Assembly (NCBI GenBank): GCA_030077755.1
Contig: JAQJZZ010000013.1
Span: 2,108,001 to 2,172,000 of the forward strand
Direction: 5' to 3'
DNA length: 64,000 bases
Origin: Filosporella fistucella
Taxonomy: Eukaryota > Ascomycota > Leotiomycetes > Helotiales
This document shows, in pieces, positions 23,442-35,700 of this stretch. Below the pieces are notes generated by a model that did no database searches, had not been told where the DNA came from, and was given only the letters and a program-made list of their open reading frames with translations. How positions within the stretch are numbered: position 1 is the stretch's first letter; each line of letters starts with the position of its first letter. The translations under genes were made by a program, and so were the position numbers.

Positions 23442-24920
23442 TTAATGTTCAGATACAAAGCAGCCTGCCATTCCCATTCCCTATTGTGCTATTAGCCGAT
23501 TTTCCTGTGGGATGAGAGGCGACTTACTGTTCCAACACACATCGAGGTTACTGCAATTCTCTTGTCCCGCCTTCTCAACTCCGAAAGAGCCGTAACGACT
23601 TGTCTGGTACCTGTGCAACCCAGTGGATGTCCCAATGCACTTCATAATTAGCAGGCATTCAAGCTTGATTAGAGAAGCTTACATAGCGCCTCCTCTCGGA
23701 TTGACCTTTTCATGTGGTAATCCCAGTTTTTCAACACAATAAACACCCTAACAAGTCAGCCTCATCCCTCAACGGCCATAGAAATACTCACCATTGAAGC
23801 AAAAGCCTCATTGATTTCAAACACATCAACATCCGCGATCTCGATTCCCATCTTGCCGAGAATCTTTGGAATAGCATAGCTAGGTCCAATACCCATAATT
23901 CTTGGCTCCAACCCAACAATTGTAGCACCGCAGAACTTCCCCAGGATGTTCAATCCCAATTGCTCAGCTTTTTCTCTCTTCATAAGCAATACTGCGGCAG
24001 CTCCATCTGTGATTTGACTGGCATTCCCGCCCGTCGTAGCACTGGGACTCCATTGTGGAAACGCAGCTCGAATCTTTCCCAAGCTCTCCTTTGTCGTCCC
24101 ATATCTGACGCCATCATCCTTTTCAACAACCACCTGCTTCACCTTTCCCGTCTTTGAATCCTTGATTTCAGTCGCAACAGGTACAATTTCATCCTTACTC
24201 CACCCTTCTTTCTGTGCCTTCTCCGCTCTCTGAAAACTTATCGCTGCAAACTCATCCATCCTCTCCCTCGTAATGCCGAAATCCCCAGCTACATTCTCAG
24301 ATGTTTGTCCCATGCTCTGTTCATTTTGGCTCGCAATGGGATGATTACTGATCTTTTTGCTGCTGACTGGTGCACCATTATCGGGACATGTACTCATACT
24401 CTCTGCTCCAATCGCGATACCGACTTCGATACTGTTGCAAGTGATTTGATTGGCGATTTGTTGGATGGCGAGCAGACCGGAGGAGCAGAATCGATTGCAG
24501 ATTGAGGCAGCTGTTGTTACGGGGTAGCCGGCTGCGAGGACAGAGGATCGAGCGACGTAGCCTTGAGAAGGGGCGAGTACGTTTCCTAGGCATATATCTT
24601 CGACTAGATCTGGGGATATACCGGATTGTTCGCGGACAGTCTGGGATGTTAGACAGGCGTAGAAAATCAAGGAAGACTTACTGTGAGAAGAGATATAATC
24701 AAATCATCAATTTGAGTATCTTTTAATCCTCCCTTTTTGGCTTTGCATAGCGGTGTACGGGCAGCATACGTGATAACCTGATAATTAGCCAGGATTCCTA
24801 GAAAGTCCTCGTACTCACAATATCATCTTTATTCTTCCTCAGCAACCTATCCTTCCCATTCTCATTCAACGGATTCAAATGTGCGAGCACCGAACTCAAT
24901 CTCTGACCAGCTGAAGCCAT
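23442..24920 (-). CDS. POT1: peroxisomal 3-ketoacyl-CoA thiolase
   Basis: Six exons on the minus strand (24920-24819, 24777-24682, 24640-23792, 23747-23683, 23639-23528, 23480-23442) close in frame to 420 residues. The N-terminus has RLSSVLAHL, a textbook PTS2 (R-L-x5-H-L). The nucleophile Cys sits in NRFCSSG, the NEAF motif follows, then GHPLGCTG with the catalytic His, and the second Cys in SMCVGTGMGMAG near the end. All catalytic parts of a thiolase are present. It performs the last step of fatty-acid beta-oxidation, cleaving 3-ketoacyl-CoA. It is divergent from a peroxisomal acyl-CoA synthetase, with a 505-bp shared promoter carrying fatty-acid-response motifs. Confidence 0.95.
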
Positions 24921-25425
24921 GATGTTGGTATTTGACAGGTAAGTAAAAACCGAAAATATCAAAAATGGTAGACGATGCAAAGAAGAAGAAATGCAAAACA
25001 CAAGAAATAACACCGCATAAATCCTCATCCACTTCACACGCTACTCTCTCCAGGGTAGCTACCGCGGCACGCGGGGTATCAACACCACCATGCAGATAGT
25101 TCCGTGTGGGGCCCTTACAGTACAGTAATGTACTGTCTTACGGCAATACCCCACGGTCCCTCACTCCCCGTACAGTACGCAAAATACATTGCCGCCCCAC
25201 GGTTAAAAAGAGCGGCAAAGCAAAAAGGCATACAACACTTCTGAAACAGCCTGCCAGAAATATACTTCTGTAAAGAAGAATAACCGGCCACCGAGGCAGA
25301 CATCTATAAAGATACCGAGGACAGATATTTATCTCTTTGCTGCATTGTCTCGTGAAGTCTGCTGATTATTATTTACTTGTCTGTGCAAACTTAATTGGTA
25401 GAAAGGTTGATCTGAACCCGAGAGT
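24921..25425. promoter_or_regulatory. bidirectional promoter of two beta-oxidation genes
   Basis: This 505-bp gap separates the thiolase ATG (minus) from the acyl-CoA synthetase ATG (plus). It contains CCGAGG at 25291-25296 and 25315-25320; these are reverse complements of CCTCGG, the core bound by FarA/FarB (CTF1) regulators of fatty-acid use. GTGGGG at 25106-25111 and CCCCAC at 25149-25154 and 25195-25200 fit the CreA consensus SYGGRG. A TATAAA lies at 25305-25310 between the two CCGAGG sites. Sequence matches are direct; binding is inferred. Confidence 0.65.
25117..25136. repeat. inverted repeat in shared promoter
   Basis: ACAGTACA, a GTAA spacer, then TGTACTGT form a perfect 8-bp-arm palindrome. 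A further GTACAGTAC copy lies at about 25170-25178. This could be a dimeric regulator site; no factor is identified. Confidence 0.5.
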
Positions 25426-27650
25426 ATGGATCCTGCTTCCGCGACGGTTTTGGGTGCCGCCGCCGTTGCGGCTGGTGCATACCTGAATGCAAAGTTGAGT
25501 GTTGGGATCGATTTGCAGAATATGAGACATGAGAAGGCATTCGGGAAGAGGTTGATGGGGAGGATAAAGGCGTTGGGTGATACCTGTAGTTTGTATCGCA
25601 TGTTTGAGATTGTGGATGGGGATAGGGAGATGTTGTGGTTTGAAGGTAGGACTTGGAGGTATGGAGAGATAAAAAATGGTGAGTACTATTTTCCTTATAC
25701 AGTTTCACGGTGCTCCCATTCATATATTGGAATTTGCGATATAGAAGAAGGAATTTAATGATTCCCGGGGGAGATTTCGATGTGAAGAAGCATGCGAGAA
25801 GAGGATGAAATGGAGAAGGGAGGACGTAAAGAAATTGAACAATTGCTGACTTATATCCAGATGTCGACCGCCTCGCAGCATATCTCGAATCCCAAGGTGT
25901 GATAAAAGGAGAAGCAGTCGCAGTCTTCACCTCCAACTCTCCAGAACTCATAATTCTTACTCTAGCCCTCTCAAAAATTGGAGCCGTAACTGGTTTCATC
26001 AACATAAATCTCAGAGGTACTTTCAACTCCAGACTCGATTCAAGCAAGAAATTAACAACTTACAGATGACACCCTAAAGCATTGTCTCAACGTAGCAGAT
26101 GCTACAACCATAATTTCAACCCCGGACCTCGCAGAATTCGTCCCAGAATCCTATCGCCATTTCACCCTCTCCCTCTACGCTTTCTCCCACCTTCCAGCAC
26201 CAACAAATCCATCCATCACCACCCTTACCTCATCTTCTCTCCCAGTACCAACAACCATTACTCCCGCCGCAAAAGCCACTTCATCAGATGTCTGCGCTCT
26301 GATCTTCACCTCTGGCACAACAGGTAAACCCAAAGCCTGCGCCATCCGCAACCATCTCGTCTGCGTAACCAGCACTCCAGTTTCTCAAGATGTAGTAAAC
26401 ATCAAGAAGTACTTCCCTCTACGCACCTACTCTCCTCTCCCACTCTTCCACGGAACTGCCTTCTTCACCTGCGTCTCCTATTCCATCGGCACCGCTTCCA
26501 CAATGTGTATAGCCCGAAAGTTCTCCTCGAGCCGTTTCTGGAAAGACGTCCATGATTGCCGCGCTACACGAATCATCTACGTTGGAGAATTATGTCGATA
26601 CCTGCTCTCTTCTCCTCCTTCTCCTTATGATCGCGATCATCAGTGCATCGTTGCGTCAGGAAACGGGTTGAGACAGGAGATCTGGGAGAAGTTTAAGGAA
26701 AGATTTGGTGTACCTGAGATAAGAGAGTTCTATAGAAGTACAGAGGGATTTGCGAAGTTTGACAATTTCAACCCTGGACCTTGGGGCGCAGGGAAGGTAG
26801 GATTCGCGGGCCCGATTAGGAGGGTGATGGAGCAGGATACGCTACTGATAAAAGTTGATCCTGCCACTGAGGAATTGTATCGGGATCCGAGGACTGGATT
26901 CTGTGTCAGAGCTAAGAAAGAGGAGCCGGGTGAGGTTATTGGGAGGGTAAAGAATAGAGGATTGCTGATTGAATATCTGAATAATGAGAAGGCAACGGAA
27001 GAGAAATTGGTCAGAGATGTTTTTGAGAAAGGAGATTTGTGGCAGAAGATGGGAGATTTACTTGTTCACGAGAAAGATGGGTGGGTGAGGTTTCATGATA
27101 GAATGGGAGATACTTATCGTTGGAAGGGAGAGAATGTAAGCGCTGGAGAAGTGAGAGACCATATTGCGAAGTTGGATGGAGTGCAAGATGCGGTTGTTTA
27201 TGGAGTCAAGTTGGCGAGGTGAGTACTCCTCTCTGGATATGTGACACTGGCTAACGAAACAAGTTACGATGGTCAAGCAGGTGCTGCATCACTGACGCTT
27301 GAATCCGATTCCGACGAGGCATTCATGCAAAATCTGTATTCTGGGCTCAAGAAAACTGGACTTCCAGCTTACGCTATGCCACGACTTGTACGAATCACAA
27401 CAGAGTAGGTTCCCCATATGCCTCTCGAATAACAGTCTTCAACCCTCAAATAATCGATATCAAACTAACATTTTCTAGAATCGAAACAACAGCGACCTTC
27501 AAAAAATCAAAAACTGATATCGTGAAGAAGAGCTGGAATGCAAGCGCAAAAGGAAACACAGATAAGTTATACTGGTTAGATGGAACGGTATACAAACCAC
27601 TGGATGCAGCCGCATGGACAGCAATCGAGACGGGGCGGGCGAAGTTATAA
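25426..27650 (+). CDS. peroxisomal FATP-type acyl-CoA synthetase
   Basis: Five exons (25426-25678, 25861-26016, 26066-27218, 27264-27404, 27479-27650) join in frame to 624 residues. The N-terminus is hydrophobic Ala-rich (ATVLGAAAVAAGAYL) and may be membrane-bound. The AMP-binding signature FTSGTTGKPKA lies near residue 217, followed by YRSTEG and the conserved GDLWQKMGD...FHDRMGDTYRWKGENVS block typical of FATP/very-long-chain acyl-CoA synthetases. The protein ends in AKL, a PTS1 tripeptide, placing it in peroxisomes. It should activate long or branched fatty acids to CoA esters for the thiolase pathway encoded next door. Isopenicillin-N-CoA synthetase-like proteins belong to the same family, so the substrate is not certain. 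Confidence 0.92.
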
Positions 27651-28684
27651 GGAGGATCTCAGATCCGAAATAGGAAATTTAGAAAGTAGTCTAGACCAAA
27701 ATACTATCACCTTCACGTGTCTCCACCGCCCACGCCAGACGCCACTTAGCTCTCCTCGACATATTATAATACATGATAAGCTCTAGCCTTTCAATACATT
27801 ACTTGCTAGGCTGTTTGGTCAAGTGGTAGAGGGTCGCTATTTACCTCGTTAAATCCAAAGCTTGGGCGGATCCTGTAAAAACTTCCGTTGAGTGTGGGCA
27901 CGGGCAAAGAACACTTCCGACAAAAGATGTAGGCATTCGACACCGGGCTGAACTTTTTTTTTGGTTGTTTCTTTTTTTGCTATTTTGCTTTCTTATCAAT
28001 GATATTTCTGTTCGCTAGACAGATTCATTTTGTAGGATTTGAATCTAGTCTTTGAGTGCATTCTCAATGAGACTATGCACATGAAAATTACTTCAAATTG
28101 GATGTTTAGTGCCAGAATGAATAGGATTCTTCTTGACACTCCTTTTTGGGTATTATCCTGAATTTTTGGCAACAAAATAAATAATTTGTACACAATGTTG
28201 ACCCAGAATCGAAATTTATTCTCAGCAAAAAAGTCCGATAGGAAAGATCGCCATGATTGAACGTGAGGCTCTGGGACATGGCCATCCTGATGCGTGACAT
28301 CTGATTCGCGTCTCAATCTGCTCCCGCAACGTGGTAGCAGAATCAAAAGTGTATATGAAACTCGTCCTTGATATCTCATCTCTCTCATCTATCATGGCCA
28401 GCTTCTGGGCACTTCTTAAACATCTCTACAATTGCCTTGCACGGGTCACAAAACACCGGATATCAAGACGAAAAAACCAAGTGAGCGTAGCTCTCCCCTT
28501 ATTTTACAATGTTTTTGATTTATATGCTTATATATAGATATCACACACTATCGACATACTGTAACGCCAGCCATTGCGAATGTACCGTGAATCGCAGACT
28601 ATCCTATCTACCAAACCAAACCACCCCAAGAATGCAGCCCAATCCCGGAGAACAAAACGTCAGAAGGAGAGAACTAGCTAAAAT
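27651..28684. other. 1.0 kb convergent intergenic region
   Basis: Lies between the 3' ends of the acyl-CoA synthetase (+) and CTP synthase (-). It contains T-rich tracts at 27954-27978 and a tRNA-like A-box string at 27821-27836 that does not fold into a tRNA. No gene is supported. Confidence 0.45.
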
Positions 28685-30737
28685 CTAAATCCTAACTCCG
28701 TTCAATCCATTCGTCAAGTCGCCAACGGTTCCACTAACGCCATTGACTTTCACATCGATATCCTTCATCATGTCCTTGGTGACAGATTCCAGACAACCAG
28801 CAGCTGCAGCAACGAACCCAAGGTATGGTTTACTTGGATCCAAGACTCTGCTGAGATATTCTGGGTGGAATTGAACACCGACATACCAAGGATGATCCTT
28901 CAATTCCAAAATCTCCATTCGAACGCCTTTGTCATCCTTTCCGATGAACTCCAAACCACCTTCAGCCAACTTGCTAATATATTCGGGATTGACCTCGTAA
29001 CGATGACGATGTCTCTCATGAATCTCTTTCTTCTCTCCGTAAAGTTGACGTAAACGAGACCATTCTGAGCCATCTTGAAACAGAGTAGGACGTAATCCCA
29101 ATCGCATTGTTCCACCCAAATTTGTCTTATCAATTTCGGGCATGAAGATGACAACGGGATCAGAACAATGCTCGTTCAATTCCACAGAACTGGCTCCGGT
29201 GATTCCACAGACATGACGAGCAAATTCAATTACTGCAATTTGCATACCGAGACAAATACCAAGGTATGGTGTCTTGTTGACTCGAGCCCATTTGGCAGCT
29301 TGAATCATACCCTCTGTTCCTCTATGGCCGAATCCACCAGGGACAAGGATACCATTTGCAGTGCAAACCTCATGCCATGCTTTGTGGAAAGCAGCTGGGT
29401 CGGTTGTCTTTGTAGCATCCTCAAGATTTGATGCATCAACCCAGATGAGGTTGAGTTTCTTACCGCATCGCATAGCGGAATGTTCCAGAGATTTGATGAC
29501 TGAGAGGTAAGAATCGTGGAGGTTGGTATATTTGCCTACCAAGACAATTGAGACTGTATCGAAAAGACGATCTTGTTGGGAAGTTAATCGATTCCACTCG
29601 GTCCAGGTACGCTGCCCACGATCAACCAAACTCTTTGGCTTTGGAACATCATCCAGCTTAAGAATGTCGCTAATTGTGGTGATGAGACCTTGCTTTTCGA
29701 GTAGCAGAGGGACGTGATAAGTTGAGGAGACATTGTGGACAGCCACAACCTGTTCAGGCTCCACTTGGCAGAACATGGCGATTTTTTCGATCGTTCCCTT
29801 CTCGAGTGGAATGTCGCAACGACAAGCGATCTGATTATTTAGCTTCTTACTCTCAAAATTGAAAGACAAAAGACTTACCAAATCAGGTACCAATCCAGCA
29901 CGCCCAACATCTCTGATGGCTTGCTGGGTAGGTTTCGTCTTTTGCTCTCCTTGGATAACTGGAATGAGCGATACATGAATCTGCAAAAAATTGTTCTTCC
30001 CTGCTCTTCTTCTCAATTGTCTCATAGCCTCAATGAAAGGTGCAGACTCGATATCACCAACTGTACCTCCAAGCTCAATTATGCAAACGTCTGGTTGTTC
30101 ATTCGTATCATCGACTTGGATTCTTGCAACACGCTCGATCCAATCTTGAATGGCATCGGTAAGGTGAGGAACCACTTGGACGGTCTTCCCGAGGTAATCA
30201 CCTCTACGCTCTCGCTCAATGACATGCTTGTAGATTTTTCCAGTGGTTATGTTGTTCTCGCGGGTGAGGGTAATATTGAGATATCGTTCGTAATTTCCCA
30301 AGTCGAGATCCACCTCACCGCCATCGTCAAGTACAAAGACTTCACCGTGTCTGAAAAATTAGCCATTTTCCGAACAACCATATTCTCGGCAATAGAAATA
30401 GCTTACTCGGTGGGAGCCATAGTCCCTGCATCGACATTCATGTACGGATCAATTTTGATGCTGGAGACGTAGTTACGTCAGTTTCGCTCGGAATCTCGAG
30501 TCAAAGTACTTATCTTAAGTCCAATCGTCTTCAACAATAAACCCGTAGAAGAGGCTGTAATTCGATCAGCCCCATCCGATATCCAAATTTATCATCCTCC
30601 AAATTATGACATATGCCACCTACCAATGACACCCTTCCCAATGCCGGAGATGACACCTGCGGGCTGATTAGCACCCCGATTTTCTTCTAGATAATTCAAA
30701 CATAATACATACCTCCAGATACAAGAACGTACTTCAT
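28685..30737 (-). CDS. URA7: CTP synthase, with one irregular exon junction
   Basis: Minus-strand exons are 30737-30713 (MKYVLVSG), 30656-30624, 30554-30510, 30460-30407, 30350-29879 and 29830-28685. Together they encode about 591 residues: an N-terminal amidoligase domain (GVISGIGKGVIASSTG, DPYMNVDAGTM, HGEVFVLDDGGE) and a C-terminal class I glutaminase (GICLGMQ Cys, later FHPEY His). The enzyme makes CTP from UTP, ATP and glutamine. The exons sum to one base short of a full frame. The fault lies at the junction 30510/30460, where canonical GT-AG splicing gives a frameshift between GLKI and SIKID. The 48-nt intron at 29831-29878 is stopless and in frame, so it is easily missed. Confidence 0.9.
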
Positions 30738-31198
30738 CTTGGCTGTATTATTCAATGTTATGGTGCCCTTGCTGGCTCTTGCCAGAGGGAAAGAAGGAAG
30801 AAGTATTTTTCGAGAGCGGGCGGTTTATGTGGTGGGGCGCCAAAATTTCAAGATAAAACTAGGCTTGATCGGGACACGCGACGCGTTTGGAGGGGTCGAG
30901 TGAGGCTTGTTGGAGCAATAAAACAAAGCAATCCGCGGGGAAGTATATTTATAGATATTTCCACGATAAATCGAATTTCATTACTCAAATTGAATATCTG
31001 AATGGATTTTTACACACCCAAATCTGATAATTCGAGATCTATCTCATTAAATACGCCATCTATACCAGCGACTGCGTCAAGGGTATCTATTCAAACACAC
31101 GTTTGTAGGTAACTCCATCCAAACACACTTATATCAAAACCATTCCACTCTCAAACACACAATCAAAAATCCGCCGTCATCTCCCGTGAAAGTAATCA
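30738..31198. other. intergenic, promoter of CTP synthase and 3' end of velvet gene
   Basis: About 460 bp between two minus-strand genes. It holds the CTP synthase promoter (including a gggcgg box near 30815) and the downstream end of the velvet gene. No additional gene is seen. Confidence 0.45.
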
Positions 31199-32797
31199 TC
31201 ATCTTTTCGTCCGTTTTCCTCTTTTCGAGATTCCTTCATCGTCATCCTCTTCTTCATCGTCGTCATCATCATCTCGGGAATGTGGCCCATTGGATTTGCT
31301 ATTCCCTTTTTTCACCGATATCAAACATCCTTGTTGTTTTAATATCTTGGTTAGCTCGGTACTCGCTCGCATGCCACCAAAGTCTTTGGCGTTGTATACG
31401 TGAAAGACGCTGCTTTTGACTGTACTTCTTACAGGTTCTCTTGATCCAAGTATCATCCTCGTTGGGTCGAGACATACAAGATTAAAGCGAAGACTGTATG
31501 TTCCTGGTGTACGCACACTCAAGTCTGGAAAGGTAAAGAAGCAGCCTTCAACGCCATTTTCATCATTTCCAACGAATGGAGAAGAGACAAGTGTACCCAT
31601 CAATCGGCGCTGTTGTCGTTTATCAGTGGTCCCTGGCATTGCAGTATCATCACAATCCGCAACAGGATCCCATAATGTACAATGTACTACAGCGTACGGT
31701 TGCCGTATCAATGCACGTAATTCTTCAGGTGTAGCATTTGGATCCGTAACATCCATCTGCAATATCGGCGGAGGGTCAATCACACGACGATCGCGTTCAC
31801 CGAAACCACATGCTCGAGCTGCAAGTGGCTGCTGTCGCATTCGTATCCTAAATTGAGGTTGTGATCGTTCTAAGGTAGGACTAAAATGTTAACTACGCAG
31901 ACGGAGGAGATTGGGGTCATACCTTGGATTATCGCTCAAGAGACCAGAGATTGGCATTGACCTTGAACCTTGACTTTGCGACGACATCCTTCTTGGATCT
32001 GACTGCGCAGATTCACGACGTGAAGAACTTTCGTGTGGTGAATTCCTTCCCACAGGATCCCGAGAGTACTGCTCAGGTCGTGCTTCCGGGAGATATCTCT
32101 CTCCTTGTGGTTGACTTCGCTCTGTAAGATATGGTTCCGGTTGAGGTTGACTCCTTTCCGTGTTGAATCTACTCTGTTCGTAACTCCTCTCTGGATTGAA
32201 TGGATTTGTTGGACTTCTTTGCGTATAGTCTTCCACCTTTACTTGACCCCTCTCATCAAATCTGCCGTCTTGCCTTTCTTGTGGGTATGCCTGTATTGGA
32301 CTTCGTTCTGCGTATAAAGGTCGAGGTTGACTGGCTTCTGGGTATCTCTCCTCTGGTCTTTCGTATCGAATTGGTAACTCGGCTGAACCTCCCCGTGCTA
32401 ATTGATCTTTAGGGTGATCAGCCCGTCTCTGTGAAATCTTTTTGATTTGCCTACGTTGAGCAATCGGAACACGATGTGTCATAGGTACTGCCAGATCATG
32501 CTGTTGAGGTATCAATGTAGGTGGTATAGCCTGTGGTTGTGAGTTGGGAGGCTGAGGTGGGTAGTAGAGATGATGTACAGGTGCTTGAGGATCTGATTGT
32601 GCCAACCACAATGGATGTTTTGTCATATTATATGGAGGTTGGAATTGCCTGGCAGTAAATGGTACTTGAGGGTGCTCATCGTGTCTAAGGAGTGAGGCCA
32701 TCGGTGGTAAGGTTGGTGGTGGATATCTAGCATCTCCATAAGGACCAGGTGGAGCTGGACCAGAGTATCCTGTTTGTGATTCCGCTTGTAAAGACAT
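31199..32797 (-). CDS. velC: velvet-domain regulator, VelC-like
   Basis: Two exons on the minus strand, 32797-31923 and 31847-31199, join in frame (SDNPR/IRMRQQPLAAR) to 507 residues. The first 290 residues are disordered and rich in Pro, Gln, Arg and Ser, with repeated ERSQPQ-like blocks. The C-terminal velvet domain begins at IRMRQQPLAARACGFGERDRRVIDPPPILQM and includes the CTLWDP, FTFPDLSVRTPGTYSLRF and STELTKILKQQG blocks. A polyacidic run and a basic KRGKRTKR end follow, possibly a nuclear signal. Velvet proteins control development and secondary metabolism with VeA/VelB/VosA. A long disordered N-terminus with the velvet domain at the C-terminus favours VelC over VosA. An acceptor-like ctgcag just before the ATG hints at a 5' UTR intron. 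Confidence 0.88.
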
Positions 32798-35700
32798 GAC
32801 TGCAGAATACAAAAGGACAATTGAGAGAGGACAAGGTCTTCAATGACCTGGCCCTGGGTGATATCAAGTAGATATTCCGGAAGAAAAAGTCAGACGGCAA
32901 GCAAGGTCTTAACGCAGCCTGATATGCCAATGATCAGTTATCACTTGAGCGCTATCATGCCCTGTTGCATAAGTAAATCCCAGACAGCGATCCAAGTATG
33001 CCTTCTGCTTCTACTACCCGGTAAGGTGGGTGGAATGAATGGTAGCGAGGACGTTGAGAGAACAAAGGCCTACGCGTGGCTACGTTCCATTCCAACAGGA
33101 TTATCGTCCGGTAATTACGATAGCAGATGATTCGAGCAAGCACCCCCAATACCAAGTATGCTCCGATTATCAGGAAGGAATTGAGTCGTGTAAGTTCATG
33201 CGAGGCGTCCGAGTGACTTATGCGGACGAGAAGCGGAAAAAAGTTGAAGTATGCCGCAATCCGAGTAAGAATTGAGGACTCAAATCAGCCGGATTTGCAG
33301 GTCGAGATATATGGGGGACTAGAGGGTCCTGTGGTGCAAACATTCGAACGGGATGGTGGGCGGTAATTTACTCCATTCTGCTGATGATGTCGAATGGGGA
33401 TTGGGTACCAGCTGTGTGGACTTGACAGCTGTTGGGTAGAATGAATGTTGTGTAGCGAAGATTGTGAATGGTTTAGCTGTGGGAATCGAATGTTTGTCTA
33501 GTTATACGGATTTTGAGGAGATAAAGGTAGAGGCGTGGACAGAGACAGTTGTCAGAGACAATGTCACAGTAGCACCCGGAGAATTTCGAAGTAGAAGAGG
33601 TGGGGACGGGATGTCTGAGAAGGTCGAAGTCTGGTTATTCGATGGGACGAGAAGGTCAATCTGACGGAGCTGCAGGAGGTAGAATAGGAAGAGGTCGAGA
33701 GGGGGTGGAGGGTAGGAGATGGAAATGCGACAAGAAGCGGAACGGAAAGAAAGAGAAGGGGAAGAAGGAGAAGCAAGGAGGAATCAAAAGCCTTGTTCTG
33801 CAGAACCTAATATTCCGGAGTCATAACCCCAGTTCTTCAAATCAACACAAATTCGACGGACAGGTCTCGTTTCGTCTCCAGATGGAGAATGAAGAGACAA
33901 GGTAGAGGAAGGCGGAGGAGGACAAGCGCTCACCGCGGCAGGCAGAAGAACCTGGAGTTGGAGCTGGAGCTGGACGGACTGGACCTGATCCAGAGAACCA
34001 GAACCCGAGCCTGAACCTGAATATGAACCTAGGAGTTCTGAATAGATCCAATCCCGCCGGTCAGCAAAGGCAAAGGCCCGGGCTCGGGGCACCCTCCAGT
34101 CCAGGCTTAATTTGTTCAGGCATTCTCCAAGCATAATCCCTACGATGTCTCTCATTGTTCTTTCGAAATGGGCCCAGAAACCGGGCTGGTGCCCCTCGAG
34201 AAGGAATCCTTAGTGGGTGACCACTTTCGAGGGTGTGATAGTCGGCGTTGTTGCTACAGGGGACGGGCACGACGGTGGCATTTGATGGCATGCGAGGTGT
34301 GGGTGCTGATTGAACTGGTAAGCGGACTGCCCATGGGGGCCAGGAATGGTGTACAGTAGCTCTACTCCTTATGGGCTGGCTGGGCTCGCAGGCTTTGGCA
34401 TACTACGTACCTAGCTTGACTGCTTGCCGGGTCTGTACGGAAGAAAATACTGTACGATGCGAACAGAATGCAGAAACGGGCTGTTGGCGTTGGCGTTGGT
34501 GTTGGTGTTGTTGGTTGACTAGAGGTGGTCGATTCGATGTCGATTGTGGATGTTGATGGTGGCATTATTGGTGCGTGTTCCAGTCCTGGCAAGAAATAAT
34601 AGCTCATGTCCTAATTTGAAAGGTAGCGTACACGATTCCGTTCATCTTTTTGAATGCAGAATAAGGATTAGGTAGGCTGTCGCATTGTGATTGGAGTCTG
34701 CGAGCAGTTGTGCCATGCCATTAGAGTGGTGATTGCAGTTGCAGTTGCAAAAGTATGGTTGTGAAATTCCAGGTGACACTCGGGTGCGAATGCGAGATCT
34801 CAGCCAGTTTGGTACTGGTAGTTGAGCAATTACCTACTCGATTTTCTTCCAATCGCAACCTCAACCACATCAAACATCAACAATCAATACATTCTATCGG
34901 TACTCTATACATCCATACATGATCAATTCCCCCGGAGAATATCAGCAATACCGAACAAGCCATCAGAAACTCCAACCACAAGATCGGACCAACCCTTTAC
35001 TACAGCCACTGGCAAAAAGTATATCTGGATCATCTCGCAGACCACCCGTCAAAGCACACCCTAGCTTCCTCTAATTCTCCGTAGTAGAAAGTCTACTTGA
35101 GCTCTAACCGACGTCGTCTTCATTCGGACTCATCTCATCTCTGAACATCGAGATTGTCAGCCGCCCTCCACATCATCAGCTCAAATCAGCTAATTTTCCT
35201 GTCCATCTTGATTGCACATTATCTAATTCAGCATCTGCAGACCATCACAGACCTCATTTGATCACGATTCTGACCCAAAAACTGATCGCCCGAGTCTACA
35301 ACCACACACAACGTAATCCCCCAATCTCAACTTTCGATACCTCAATACCTCGGACATTCCAGTCCTTTCACCTCCCCCTCCATTAATTCTACTAATATCG
35401 AATCTCAATACTTTCGTAGTCATGACCCTACCATTAATCTGGTACACTGATTCAACACCCGCCGGGGCACAGACTACCTTCAACAGATCACACACAAGGC
35501 ACTTTCATTGGACTTAAAGTACGGCCGCCCCATGTCCTAGAAGCTTTGGAACATCGCTTTGTCCCGTCAGTTTATCACAGCCTGGTCCTTTCGTGCAGTG
35601 CCTTCCATGCGGATCAAGATCCATTCGGCTGTAACCTCAGTCAATATCAAATGTCCCCGGAATGATGCTAGGCAATCCTTCTTAGCATACTAGGACAAAA

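Noticed and set aside
27818..27895. tRNA-like string with an A-box match (TGGTCAAGTGG)
   Set aside because: No matching acceptor stem within 80 nt and no proper B-box (GGTTCRANNC); the string is probably chance or a remnant.
33464..34155. Short frames (66-123 codons) on both strands near the pyrimidine tract
   Set aside because: Low-complexity composition from purine-rich DNA and GGAGCT repeats; no homology-like motifs.
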